Below are positions 1 through 20,857 of a stretch of DNA of 64,000 bases, piece after piece (the first letter of the stretch is position 1; the number at the start of each line of letters is the position of its first letter). The translations under genes and the position numbers were made by a program. The DNA lies in the NCBI GenBank assembly GCA_947561715.1, contig OX387197.1, positions 191,001-255,000 of the forward strand, written 5' to 3'. Below the pieces are notes generated by a model that was given only the letters and a program-made list of their open reading frames with translations, was not told the DNA's origin and did no database searches. This DNA is from Ascidia mentula (lineage: Eukaryota; Chordata; Ascidiacea; Phlebobranchia; Ascidiidae).

Positions 1-256
1 ACAGATCCAAGGTTAACTGTTTGACTTTCCATAGCAATACTTGTATTAACATTTTTATATCTCTATTATTATCTTGCAATTTAATGTAAACATGTATATT
101 GGATCATTTCTGTTGAAAAACCAGTAACGTTTATTTCATTTTTTTTCAGTTTGTGCAAAAAGTTCATGATTTATTTTCCTGTGGTGTTTATATTTTGGGA
201 ATTAAAATTCTGTTGCAAAAACCAAACCCTAATAACATACTTTGTTTTCATTCAAG
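1..256. other. Intron of the kelch-like gene (partial)
   Basis: This AT-rich stretch ends in a pyrimidine-rich 3' splice site (AG at 255-256) that opens the first recognisable exon of the kelch gene. No exon could be supported inside it, so it is read as the 3' part of an intron whose upstream exons, expected to encode the BTB domain, lie outside the window. Confidence 0.6.
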
Positions 257-3200
257 ATCTCAAGTCATTTTGCAGTAAATTCATGCTTGAAAATGTAACA
301 GCTGATAGTTGCTTGAAACTAAGAGCTTATGCTTCTCGATACAATCTTGCTGATGTGGAAAAGAAAACAAACCAAATGATTGTTGATAACATTGCAACAG
401 TTGTACAACATGATGATTTCATGCAACTTGATGTTGGTGATATGTCTGCAATCATCAACCAAAGGGGAAAGGTTTGGTAACTGAAATGGTCAAAATTACT
501 TAGTTTACTGTTGTCAACAATTATTAAAAATAAGTCTTTGGACAATTAGTGTTCTGTGGATGATGAAATAGTTGAAAAACCTTCCATGGTGTTTCAAAGC
601 TTCTATGCTGTTTACAATCTTAACCCATATTTCAGACATGTTGGTTTAACCACTTTATGTCTTTTGTAGAATTGCGAGGAATTTGTTTTCAGTGGAATTG
701 TGAAGTGGGTTAATTATAATCCTCATCAACGTGAAGAATTGTTTGTGAATCTTTTCTCCCAACTTGATCTCTCATCGATGACATCTGACTTTCTTCAACA
801 AGTTTCCAAGAATGTAAGTTTATAACGATGTCTAGATTTGATGTTTCCAAGGAGGTTAATTTGTTTCAACAATGTTCACACAAATTATTGCAGTCTCATT
901 AATTTTGTGATAATTAAAATGATACATTAAAAAGGAAAGCTAGAGCTAAAATGCTGTTTATCATATTAAGTAGACGTTTCGAACTCTTACTGGGTTCATC
1001 ATCAGTACTGTACTGAACGCTTTTCTGCAACCAGTTCATTGTAGTACTGGTGATGAACCCAATATAGGTTTGAAACGTTTACTAAGAATATGACAAACAG
1101 CATTTTAGCTCTGTCTTTCCTTTTTAAAATCGTCAACTCCATATATTTTGCACCTATAATGATACAATTTATGTAATGTGTTAGGAATGAATCCATGTTA
1201 AACATTTGCATCCCTGGCTGACGTTGCAAATTTTTATGTTTTTCGCTTGATTTGTTTTCAAACAAATAATCTTCTCATTTTGTTTCTAAGAGTTTGGTTC
1301 GGAATAACCTGGTTTGTTGCAACTTTCTTCTTGATCTTGTGATGAATAAAAACACAACCAGAGGTAAGTTGGTTACAACATGATTGAGGATTGTTTCAAC
1401 ATATTTTTGTGCAGAGACAAACACAAAGTTTCTTGTGATTGGTGGATTGCGTTCCAAAACAGATTGTGTTGCTTATGATGTTCAAACAATGAAATCCATT
1501 CCATTTGCTGTGAGTTTGCTGGGTTTTAGAATTTCTTTTAAAATTTTAAAATAATAAAATTGACAAAAATAATTGCTTTCTAACTTTTGCATCAAGGATT
1601 AGCATCAGTGGTAAATGTATAATTTTACTTGATTATAATTAAAATATGTTTCTTAGTTTAGGATTACTTTTGTGTCAGAATTTATATATGAAATATAAAA
1701 ACAAACAGAAACTCAACCCTGGTCGACATGCTTTGACATCAACAAGATGTGGGAGAAAGGTTTATGTCATGGGAGGTGATGGTGGTGGAAAGAAATGTCA
1801 AGTTTTGGATTTGGATGAAAATACTTGGAGTGAAATGTCTGATATGTTGGAAGAACGACAATTTTGTGGATCAGTATGTGTCAAAGGTATGTTGGTATTT
1901 GACTTAAGACAAAACTGAAAGTTGTACATTATTATTCTGAACATTAGTGTGTTGTATAATAAGTGATGGCCAACCTGTCTTTGTTGACTTAATGCTCCAT
2001 ATGACAATTAAATCCCTAAAATAGAGTTCCAGTCATGAGTGGTTGTTTATTAATCTTTTGCTGCCTTTCTGTTGACCCACATAAATATATTGAGGGTAGA
2101 AAGTCAAAATGGATTAATTAATTTTTTATTTTTTTGTTAAAGTTTTAAAAATGATTTGATTTGAAATGGATTGGCCCAAATACTTTTTCATCACAATCAA
2201 CTATTCAGAGGATATTGAAGTTTAGATGTTGTTTAAGCAAATGATTAATCCAGCAGTTAAATGATGTAAGATTTCCACAATCCCAAGCTACATATCCAGA
2301 CACATTTCCATTATTAAGCTACAGTAGCATAACCATACTGCTCACTAAAGTATGTGTGATGTCTTTATTACAATTTTCCATTTGTCTACAGATTTTATCT
2401 ATGTAACTGGAGGGATGTTCAATGGATCAAGTTGTGAAAAACTTGACATCGCCAACAAAAAGTGGGAGAGGATGAGGAATATGTTGCATAAGAGATGTGG
2501 CCATGCTACTGTTGTTTGTAATGGTGAGCTTGTTTATGTGAAGTTGATTACTCATATCTTGCAACTGAATTACTTGGTAATTTGACCAATCAGTATCTGT
2601 TTACTGTTTATTGTAACGACCGCATACAGAAGCAAAGGCATTGCATTGCACCAGTGAAAAGTTTTGTTGCAATAAAATCCAGGTTTTCATATAGTTTCAA
2701 TGTTAGTGATGTGCTGCACTGGATATTAACCAATATTCAGTATCCGGACCCAACCCTGACCTCACAACAGCCCGACTCTCACATGGCTTTCAAAATTTGG
2801 TTTTCACTTACCTGGTGTGACAAAGTTGCATCCTATCCCCTTTCATGCGGTTTAAAGCTGCCTTCAGGATTTTTCCTAACAAGTGATGTTCCGCACAGAT
2901 TCCAGGCACGCGGATTAACCAACAATCAGAACCCGGACCCGACTGGTTAATACACTTAAATTTCCAAAAAAGTTTTAGCATTTATAACATAAAAGCACAC
3001 ACAAATTCTGCATATTGCTCATTTTTCTAATAAAACAAATACCTTCAGGTATCAACTATTTTTTGCCTTGTTATGCACTCTTAAATTGCGGTTATCAAGA
3101 CGTTAGATCTAAATTATGCAACCAGATTTGATTGATAATTGTCTGGATCCGGTCGGGCCGGATAATTTGGAACTGGGAACACCACAACTCAATGAATAAA

Positions 3201-4247
3201 TGAACGGAATAATTGCAATAACTTCCATTATTTGTCAGATTTGCTTTACTGCATTGGAGGTTGGGATGAGGAACCTTTAGATTCATGTGAATTTTATGAT
3301 GCTGAAGTTGATGAATGGAAAGAAATCCCTTCTCTCAATGAAGTTAGAGATGAAGTTGTTTGTGTTGTGTTGGATGGAAGCTTATATGCTATAGGTAACA
3401 GTTGTTTATGGTTTGAAGGCAAGCAAACTCACACAAACAAACTATGTCAGTTGGCTTCTGGGTTTTATCTATTGGCAAAACCTGTCTTTAAATGATTAAA
3501 TTCCAGGATATTTTAACTATAGTCCATATACATATATATATGAAGATAGTGGACTAGGTTGGTTGATTGTTTGGGGTGGCGTCATCACTTCCAGTTGTAA
3601 CAGCGGTAAGGTTGTCACTCCATACATTTCACAACATGTTTCAACAATTATTTCCCAGGATATTCAGTTTCTTTCCTGAAGTTTGTTTTTCCTGTAAAAT
3701 ATTCCACGTAGACATCAGTCATTCTCTGCACTGTTGAGGTGAAACCTCAATATTTTAAGTATTCCATGTTGTTAATTTTGACAGGAGGTGGAGACAACAA
3801 TGACCACACCTTGTCGACAGTTGAACGATACAAACCTGGAGACAACAAATGGAAATATGTTGCATCACTTCAAACTGGTCGTCGTGCTCACTCTGCTTGT
3901 GTTGCAGGAAACAAGATCTACGTCATAGGGGGGTAAGATTGATTGTTTTATTGATGTCACAATCGAATAATAGTGATGAGTTTTAAAATCATTTTCAAAA
4001 ACTTCATCTTTACATAAAATATAGATTTAATTTTTTTGTAATGTTGAATCACAATTCAACTTGTTCATTTCCTCAGCAAATTAATTAGGTTTCAAAATAT
4101 GTTTCCTGATTCAAAATTGTGTTTAGACACAACAAAGATGATGTTGACCTGAAATCAGTTGAAGTTTACGATCCAACTTCTAATGTTTGGAAATTTTGTT
4201 TTGAAACTGAGAAACCAGTTTTTCTGGCAACTGTTGTTTCCATCTAA
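257..4247 (+). CDS. BTB/BACK/kelch-like protein, 3' part
   Basis: Nine exons read in consistent phase: 257-471, 670-813, 1291-1363, 1415-1509, 1709-1886, 2392-2523, 3239-3394, 3785-3932 and 4127-4247 (TAA). The first three give a BACK domain (FCSKFMLENVTADSCLKL, then an HQREELF helix). The rest give six kelch blades, each with a GG pair, a Tyr and a Trp, for example VMGGDGG..NTWSEM, CIGGWDE..DEWKEI and GGGDNND..NKWKYV. Proteins of this build are usually substrate adaptors of CUL3 ubiquitin ligases: BTB binds cullin, BACK spaces, and the kelch propeller binds the target. The BTB exons are missing to the left. The protein ends soon after blade six, at TVVSI. The gene is convergent with UMPS. 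The exact KLHL orthologue cannot be told from this sequence. Confidence 0.9.
928..1133. mobile_element. Foldback (MITE-like) element in a kelch-gene intron
   Basis: Two imperfect inverted arms of about 55 bp, 928-984 and 1067-1133, share the words AACAGCATTTTAGCTCT and CTTTCCTTTTT read outward and a GAAACGT core. An inner inverted pair built on ACTGGGTTCATCATCAGTAC follows. No coding capacity is seen. It lies between exons 813 and 1291 and looks like a non-autonomous DNA transposon or foldback element. The family is not identified. Confidence 0.6.
2590..3190. repeat. Possible inserted repeat in a kelch-gene intron
   Basis: The 715-bp intron 2524-3238 holds a stretch of different texture, with recurring words such as ATTAACCA..ATCAG, (A/C)CCCGGACCC and GGATCCGG..CGGGCCGG at both sides. 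It looks like a degraded interspersed element. Ends and family could not be defined, and no coding signal is seen. Confidence 0.3.
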
Positions 4248-4985
4248 AATCTTCAGTTAACATGTTTTCACTGTTCAATTCTTACATTATGCAGTGTGAC
4301 ATGTTATTATAATTTTTATATTTTTTTGATTATTTTATCACTTTCACCAAGGTTTGTAAATTCTTTTACTTACACTTTACAACAAACTTAGTATTTTCAC
4401 AGTTCAATTCTTACTTTTTAAATACTCTCGATTCGACTTAAAATTTGCCCGTCCATAAACCCAGTTTATTTTGATCGCATCTTGGTCAGATTTGTTGAAA
4501 ACATTCAAAATTATGAAACTTTCCTTCACTTTTGTCACAATATATTTTTCTTGTCCTGTTTTATAAATTATGTTCTGTGATCTGCACTTTCCTATTTGTC
4601 AGTAAACCTTAATTGACATACTGTTTTCTTGATGCTGTAAAGTCGCACATTCTTCTAAACTTAGACAACTAATATCATGCCACAAATGAAAGTAGCTTCA
4701 ATATTAATCCTGTTTGAGATTTCTTCAATATCCCATGTATTCGGCAGGTCTTAATATTTTGAACCGCTGTCCAGTGTTCTTGGTTACTACTACATGGGGA
4801 TTCCCCACCACCAAGGTGGTTGGGTTAATTTGAAACAAAAACATTTCCAACAGAAGCACAAAAGTCAACTTGTGCTTTTGTTTGAGAACAATTTACCCAG
4901 AACACCAAACATCTTGATTATAGACTGTTTTGAACTGGTTGGCAGTGTATCAGGTCAGGGAAAACCCCCGTTTGATGGTCATTCT
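4248..4985. other. Convergent intergenic region, kelch gene and UMPS
   Basis: This AT-rich spacer holds the 3' untranslated regions of the two converging genes. No coding exon, RNA gene or clear canonical AATAAA signal for either gene was found. Confidence 0.5.
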
Positions 4986-7719
4986 TTATCTTCTATTGTA
5001 CGAAGTCCAAGCTGACTCTCGGAACTCCATGGCTGATTTTATTCGATTTTGACTTTCAATTATTCCCCTTCCAACTATTATGACATCACAACCACGCTTG
5101 TTTATGACCTCATCAGGTGTGAGGTATCGCTGGTGCATGGAGTCTTTGCCTCTGTTCAACTTCACACCTGTTATGACATCACAATTGAAACCAAGTAAAA
5201 CACCCAGTTAAATTTATTTCATAATTTAAATATTTATTTGAGAAGTTGCACCTGGTGTGAAATGGATATGAGAAGGATGATCAGAAACTTTCGAAGTACA
5301 AATAAAACCAATGACAAAGTCCTTGTGTTTTGATGCCATTTCTGCTGTTGATTCCTTGTATTTGGAATCGGTCAAGTTCCCCTGAGAAAATATTGTTGTA
5401 AACTTTCTTTACGTTTACACCAAGGTAGTTATCACCATGGCAACTGTTACCTCACAACTCATTTCAGCAATCAACAAACATGCAAGATCATTTCTTTCAT
5501 TTAACGATTGTTTCAATCCCTCAACCACTCCAGGGCCGGGTAAAGAATGGGCGTTTGTGATGTCACACCAGTCAGCGATTTTGTAAATTCCACCTAATGA
5601 CGAAAAAAGAAATGGACATATTGGTAAAAGTTAATTTTAATATTATTTACATCTTCTACAAACAAAAAAACTTCTCACCCCGAAACTGAGCTTTCACTGT
5701 GTTTCCGATATCAGCAAACTTTCTGTCCTCAAATATTAGAAAGTTGTGCTTTCGAGATAATTCTTTCAAAATCTTTATATTTTGCATGGAAAAATCCCCG
5801 TAAGTGTCGCAGTGCGTTTTGATGCAGCAGATGTACGGACCTAAAAATTATTACAATAACATTAAATCTTGATTTGTTCATCCTTGACAAAACCCCTCCA
5901 CAACAAACCTATTTTTTCCGCAAGTTCCAACACTTCAGCAAAACTTTCAACATCAGCCGAAAAACAAAGGTTGGAATTTTTCATTGCCATTATTTCGAAT
6001 AATCGCTTGGCAACCGGTTGCTTGGTGATCCTGGCTCGCTCCTCATATGTCATAGAACGGGGATTGGATGGAGAAAAAGTGTTGTTTTTGGCCAGAAACT
6101 TTTTTACCTGAACAACAAAAGTTCATCAGTTAAATAATAATAACAAAGGCATAAGGATTTTAGATCTATTATTATGAACGCACATTGAATTTTAGGTAGG
6201 CATATATCTTCCCCGTTTGCAAGAGCTTTCTTGCACATGCATATCAGCAATAGTAAGTTCCCACACAGATTAATTAACGATGTTTTAGTGAATTATTACC
6301 ATCATTATTTTTTTACCTCTTGTTGTTGTTCAGGTTTGATTTTTTCTTTCTCGAGTAAAACTTTCATTACACCATTCAGTGTGAAAATAGAATGCAGGTT
6401 TATGTTGCTGTTCTTTAGATTTGCTTTTCCTGGAAAAAAATTGCCGATCACAGATAACCAATTGTTTGATAAGCAATGTGGAGCCAATAATATGAATTTG
6501 TGTATAAGCTGCAGACAGATGGCCACTTAGGTCGAAACAGTGGCCATCTGTCTGCAGCTTATACACAAACCAATTGTTTGTTACACAACATGTGGGACTG
6601 AAAAGTCGTATTAACATAAGGTTAGTGACAAGATAAAATAACGTTGTACAAAATATGAATTGTTGTATGTTGTATCTTTTCTGCTAAAATCGCCACAAAA
6701 TATTTAACCATCTGTTTTAATACCTCCCTGTTCTCGATCAAGAAGAACCACTGCATCGTTGACTTCCACACCAACTTCATGCAAAATCTCGACAGTTTCC
6801 CGAACACTCGATCCTGTCGTAACAACATCTTCGATCACTAAACAGGCTGAACCTACAAAAATGGTTTCAGATAAAAAAACTGCCAAAATTAAAGCAAATT
6901 ATTTTGGTGTCTCCATAAACCTCTGTGGAAAAACATTTAGAAAACAGATGGGAAGATATGGATTTACATTAGGATTAGTTTTAGAGATACAGTGCCCACA
7001 TTTTTAGGGTTTAAGGGACACTGTGTGTATAATACACACAAGGCACACAATGGTACTTTATAGGAACTCAGACCATTGAGGTAAATGTGTAATTATGACT
7101 CAATAATAGAATAAGAGTTATCGAACCTTTAGTGCAGTCTCCTTCAACTTTTTTCTTCGTCCCATAATCCTTTGCTTCTTTGCGTCTGATCAACATCGGG
7201 ATGTTATGATCGACAGAAATACAAGTTGCTATTGGCAACGCAGTGTAGGGGACTCCACAAACACTGCTGTATCGTAAGTTCAAATCCCTTGCTTTCAACC
7301 ACATACATTCCGAGATTTCCTTCAGGAGTTGAGGATAGGAGATAATCACCTGCACAATGTCAGCTTTCATGTTTTAATGAAGTTGAACCTCTTTATAAAA
7401 AAATTCTTTTATCAACAAGTTTTAATCCAAATTAAATAAACATTAACATGACATAAAAATAATATATTTTTCCACTTGTGTGGACATTTATTTTTATCTA
7501 AAAAAAAAATTTTGATGTGTCTTGCATTAAAAAGTAACATGGAAAAGGTCGTTATCATAATATTCAATCTTCTTTACATGAAATATACTTTTCAGTCGCA
7601 AACTTACATACCCTCAAATCAATGTAGACAGGTGAAACTATCCCACTTTTTAACAGGAATGACCCAAACTTGACGGCTTCAATTTCAAACAACTTGACGA
7701 TGAGCTCATTCTCATCCAT
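4986..7719 (-). CDS. umps: Uridine 5'-monophosphate synthase (OPRT-OMPDC)
   Basis: Bifunctional enzyme of pyrimidine synthesis: orotate plus PRPP gives OMP, which is then decarboxylated to UMP in the cytosol. Nine exons in consistent phase: 7612-7719, 7127-7349, 6724-6852, 6317-6429, 5909-6107, 5679-5840, 5451-5593, 5252-5381 and 4986-5167, giving 462 residues (human about 480). The N-terminal orotate phosphoribosyltransferase half has [28 protein letters not shown] and the PRPP motif [14 protein letters not shown]. The C-terminal decarboxylase half has [13 protein letters not shown] and the catalytic [13 protein letters not shown], followed by VIIVGRGII. All key residues expected for both activities appear intact. 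The start is the first Met ([12 protein letters not shown]), aligned with the family N-terminus. It is divergent from receptor gene A. Confidence 0.96.
6457..6600. repeat. Perfect 31-bp inverted repeat with flanking duplication
   Basis: In UMPS intron 3, arms 6497-6527 and 6539-6569 are exact reverse complements around an 11-base loop (TAGGTCGAAAC). The words on either side, ACCAATTGTTTG at 6457-6485 and again after 6569, are near direct copies. The GTCGAAACAGTG core resembles that of the foldback at 31930-32085. Confidence 0.85.
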
Positions 7720-8218
7720 TTAAACTTAATTCTGCAGCTCCCACAGCCGACAAATCTCTAGTTACAAAAATTAAAATGTGTTTCTTCACTAAAATAACAC
7801 CAGGTGGTCACAATACGGGATATAACGAACATTGCATGTTAGGCAGGTTCGCCCACAAAGTAAAATACATTTTATACAGTAAGCTACTTCCGAACTCAAG
7901 TATTTAAGAGCTTTTGGCAAATAATAAAAATTAGTAAAATTTTAACAACTCGTCGCCACATGCTCCGAACCATAACAACCCATGCGTGTCGTAACAACCC
8001 ATGCGTATCGTTATTTCCGGACGGGATTCACGTCAATTTATCGTCAGTAGATTTGATTTTTTGTTATTTGCAATTTATATTTTAGTTAGCAATAGTGGAA
8101 TCATCTTCGTCTGACTACTAAGCTACCATCAGGATCGACCACAGCCAGTAGCTGCAAGTAGACGGTACAGCAGCTCACTCATCATAATTAGCTTTGTTGC
8201 TTTTACACAAAAATCACA

Positions 8219-8475
8219 GTACCGTATTTTCTCGAATATAAGCCGCCCTCGAATGTAAACCGCACGTAAATGTTAAAGGCAAACTTAGGTGCCTTACAAC
8301 AATAATTATCAACAAATCTGTCGTTTAAAATTGTCAAATACGCTGACAACCTTGGGCGATAAAACATTTAGGTACGATGGAGGGAGTTGATGGTAAATTT
8401 CATTAAAACACAGAGCGTGGGCAAAATATCGGCGTGACGTGAAATAATATAAGCCACCCTCGATTGTAAGCATCA
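8219..8475. mobile_element. DNA-transposon-like remnant
   Basis: The word ACCGTATTTTCTCGAATATA at 8220, followed by AGCCGCCCTCGAATGTAA, is repeated in altered form at 8447-8471 (AATATAAGCCACCCTCGATTG). Terminal words of this kind occur in non-autonomous DNA transposons of many animals. The two copies run in the same direction, so ends are unclear. No transposase reading frame is seen. Confidence 0.4.
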
Positions 8476-11400
8476 CATTTTTTACAATATTTCATTACTC
8501 AAATTATATATAAATAAACTTCTAGCAACCTGTATTATATTATTTGTGGCCTTTTTCTCGCGTTATTACGTCATAAACAGTTCGTTCTCGATCACAATTT
8601 GCAACCAGAACCAACATTCGGGCGTGGGAAACAAGCCATTGTGACGTGGATAAAGGTGGAGTTACACTTCAAAATAAGATTTATGACGTAAAATGACAAG
8701 ATTTTTTTACTTTGTTACGTCACAATGCAAAGCCAAATGTTTCGCGAGCCATTTGATTGTTAAGATTTTCGTTTGGCCGTGGGCGTCCTGTGACTTGATG
8801 GCTGCTTGTCATTGTCCACGCTCTGAACAAAGCTTCCAAGTCGCGATCAAAGCTATGTGACGTCACAAAGCACTTATCAGATTGATCTTAAAGTGTTTGA
8901 CCGCAAATTAAATATTCGCTAACACTTCTGGAGGTTTTTACAGTTCCCAGCGCTTAGTTATTATATTAGATTCACGATGAATTACCTTACAACACATTTA
9001 AATTAAAATGTTAGGATTGTTGAAACAATGCAACATAACCTGTGCCACTATGAGCTTTTATACCCTTATAATGACCTGATATTTTCGTATTCGCCCAAGA
9101 GTCCATTTATATTTAAATCGTGGGGCCGATAATTTCACATTCCTTCCCATGTTGACCCAAAAACAAGCCAAAAAGTTTTAAAGACGTGTTTTAATATTCA
9201 CATTTTCATGCACACACTCGACATGATTCTGCTGGTGCAGGTACCCTACAAAACACAAAAAGGCACAATTCGACATTTAACGACATGCGGTTGTGACGTC
9301 ACATTGTCTGGTCGTGTTTCCGTGACGTGATAAAGGGTGAACCACAAAGAACAGTTTTGGTTAAAGTCGCGTGACCGTCTCGAGCCGATATTTGGAACCT
9401 GTTGGTCCGGCGCCAAAATTCATCGTTCCAGTGAAATAACGATGTTGGTTGTTTATCTGGGGGTGTTGTCATTGGGTGGGAACAGAAACTGTTGTGTCAT
9501 CTCCTATAAGCAGGTCTTGATTAAACCATTGCGTTGTTAAAGGAAGGTAACGTTAAGAAGTACCCCAAAACCCAAATATGTGAAAAAAACCGTACTTCAG
9601 CTACTGTGTTATCCATAGACACACAGCAAGAGAATATTGGACTTTTTTTTCTTTTTCATTACTTTGTAAAAATTACCTGCGTTGTGCAACTAAACCAAAA
9701 ATCCTTGTTTTGCATAAAACCCTGTTTGCTAAACATAATCACCACAAAAACTTCCAGACAGAAAAGAAACAATAATAAACATTGTTACGTCACAAGACGA
9801 AATTCACATTCACGTTTATTAAATTTGTATGCATATTAGGGTGGCTTTAATTGCGAAATGATTTCTTTTTGGTATTTAGGGAAAATTTTTGGCAGTGATT
9901 GATTTGGAAACGCGAGACAGACAAACAATTACCCTGGTGTGGAATCAAAGTGATTGTCCCGTTCTTAAACTTCTTTGACTTTAGAATCGACGTTTAAAAA
10001 CGTTTTAAATTAGGTCATCTAAATCTAGACTGCTTTGTGACGTCACATCGCTTATTATTGTGACGCGATTGGTTAGAAAGTGCTTCTTGTTTACGATCGA
10101 GAGAATTAAATTTCTCCGAAACCTTTTGAATTCGTAATCGCCATCCTTACTGACCCACAGACATTTTCAATCGACCTTTGTTAAACAACAATCTCATCTA
10201 TGACGTCTCAAACACATATGTAAGTTGGTTCCGAGTGAGGGATGTAAATAACAATTGTTGTTCCTGGCATTCCCAGATTATTCCCAACTCACACTTCAAG
10301 CAAAATGTCTGTTTATAGTTGACCGGCAGGATAGGATTGCTGGGCAGCGACCGGAATCACAAGAAACCGATTCATATTTCATTGTTTTTCGTGGAGAAAA
10401 ATCCTTCCGCTCCACATTATCAGTTGATCATTAATGTCGAACATATTAAATAATTCTTGCAAACGCAACAAGATCGCAGAAAAGTGAAATTTATGTTTGT
10501 TTAAAATAGATTGTGTCGAGCACTAAAGCAACATTGAACCGTTCGAAACTAATCGCCTGCGAGCCGATTGTGACGCAACAATTAGCTTCCAACGAAAAAA
10601 GTTGCAACGAGAAGCGCTTGATGGTGATGTCACAGAGAAACGGACAATCAGCGTTCGATTTTTTTTCTGCCTGGAGCGACGGCAGAAAAAAACTTCTTCG
10701 CGTGTGTCAACTTCTTAACTTGTAAGAAGAATAATTCTAGAACTGGGTGACAATAGGCGAGTTGTGCAGTTGTGATAAACCGCGAGAAGACGCAGTGGCG
10801 AAGAAATATTCGAGTATTATTCAGATGTAATTGTTTGTGTGTTCGATGAGCAGTTAGCATTGATATTTCGAAGAGATTATGTAACTAAATTAATCGACAC
10901 CAGTTCAGACTTATCAACAAACAAATGTGTTTAACTTACGTCAACGCGTATTTTGTTGACAACATAAAGACGATAATAATCACAACGCTGTAACAGTTCT
11001 AATTTGTTAAAATCCTAATTGCTATGAAACAATCGCATAAATTCTTTATCAACAATCGGACGCACTTGACTAAATGCAACGCATGATTAAACACGGGTTT
11101 ATCGAGTAAAACAAAATAAATCCTCGCTTAATTCGCTCTGCGTTCATCCAAGCATCACAGTCATGTGACCTTGTTACTTACGTCACATGCTGTTAACCAA
11201 GCACTAATTTGCATATGTTCTGTATTGTTTCCTTGACTCCTGATTTGCATACTGGCACCAATACAAGATGCAAAAACACGTGGGTCGAGTTTTTAAAATA
11301 TTAATATCGGTTTCTGCCAAGTTAAATTGACACCCATCAATTATCGTGTTTTCCAGTGGAATAATTACGTCAGTGCAGGAATTAATGAGAACAGAAAAGT

Positions 11401-12106
11401 ATCAGCTTATATAAAGCAAACATTGCTCAAGTGTTTGACGTTTTTATCCAAAACGACAGACCTTAATTTGAAATATTTAAGATTTTTGTTTCTTTGTCAA
11501 TCCAACATGTCAATATTACCAGTCTTCCCGACTATAAGTCGTGTTTCCGTGACGTAACAAAGACATATTGTACATGTAATAATTATACGGATAGTTGAGA
11601 GGCGGGAGGAGCGAGAAGAAAGGTAACAATTAACAACATTCCAGAACGCAAGCTAACAATCAAAAAACCGCAACATCCTTTCATTACAGAGAAATTGTAG
11701 TTAGTTCAGAACCAACTTTTGGTCGCTCTCAGTTCTCAGGCAAAAATGCGCAGGAAAATTAACAAAATTTTGAACTTTCTGTTTTCAATGAGCGAAAAGA
11801 AAGTTCCCGAAAATTGTTGAAAATCTCGGCATGTTTTTTTTTCTGTCGAAACAAACAAAATATTTTTCGTTTGGATTGTTAAGATTCGAGTATTTCAAGC
11901 ACCCTTGTTTGGGTGTGACGTCACAGTTCTTGCTCCAGACGTTCGAAACTTGTTTCAAGTGCTCTGCAACGCGTTTGTGGGTGACAATGCTGTCTGTGAA
12001 GTGACAATATATGAACAAACTATCTGACAAGAGGTTGATTCGAAGGCCGGTGGGAAATTACAACATTCCACAATTTATTATTCTAGAACTCAAAATCGAG
12101 CGCGAA

Positions 12107-12120
12107 TCTTTTTGTTTCAG
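12107..12120 (+). promoter_or_regulatory. Orphan 3' splice site before receptor A start
   Basis: TCTTTTTGTTTCAG is a strong acceptor 20 bases before the ATG at 12140. It could receive a trans-spliced leader, as is common in Ciona, or end an unseen 5' untranslated intron. A similar site precedes gene B. Confidence 0.45.
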
Positions 12121-12139
12121 TCACGATTTAGGTGAAGTC

Positions 12140-20857
<8,718 letters not shown>

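Larger units (their letters stand above)
7720..12120. other. Intergenic region between UMPS and receptor A
   Basis: This 4.4-kb spacer lies between two divergent genes, so promoters of both are expected here. No coding exon is convincing. It contains many ACGTCA-type words (for example near 8706, 8860, 9297, 10038, 11178 and 11917), the remnant element at 8219-8475, and a small hairpin at 10665-10692 with TCTGCC/GGCAGA flanked by T and A runs. The rest is AT-rich unique-looking sequence. Confidence 0.5.
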
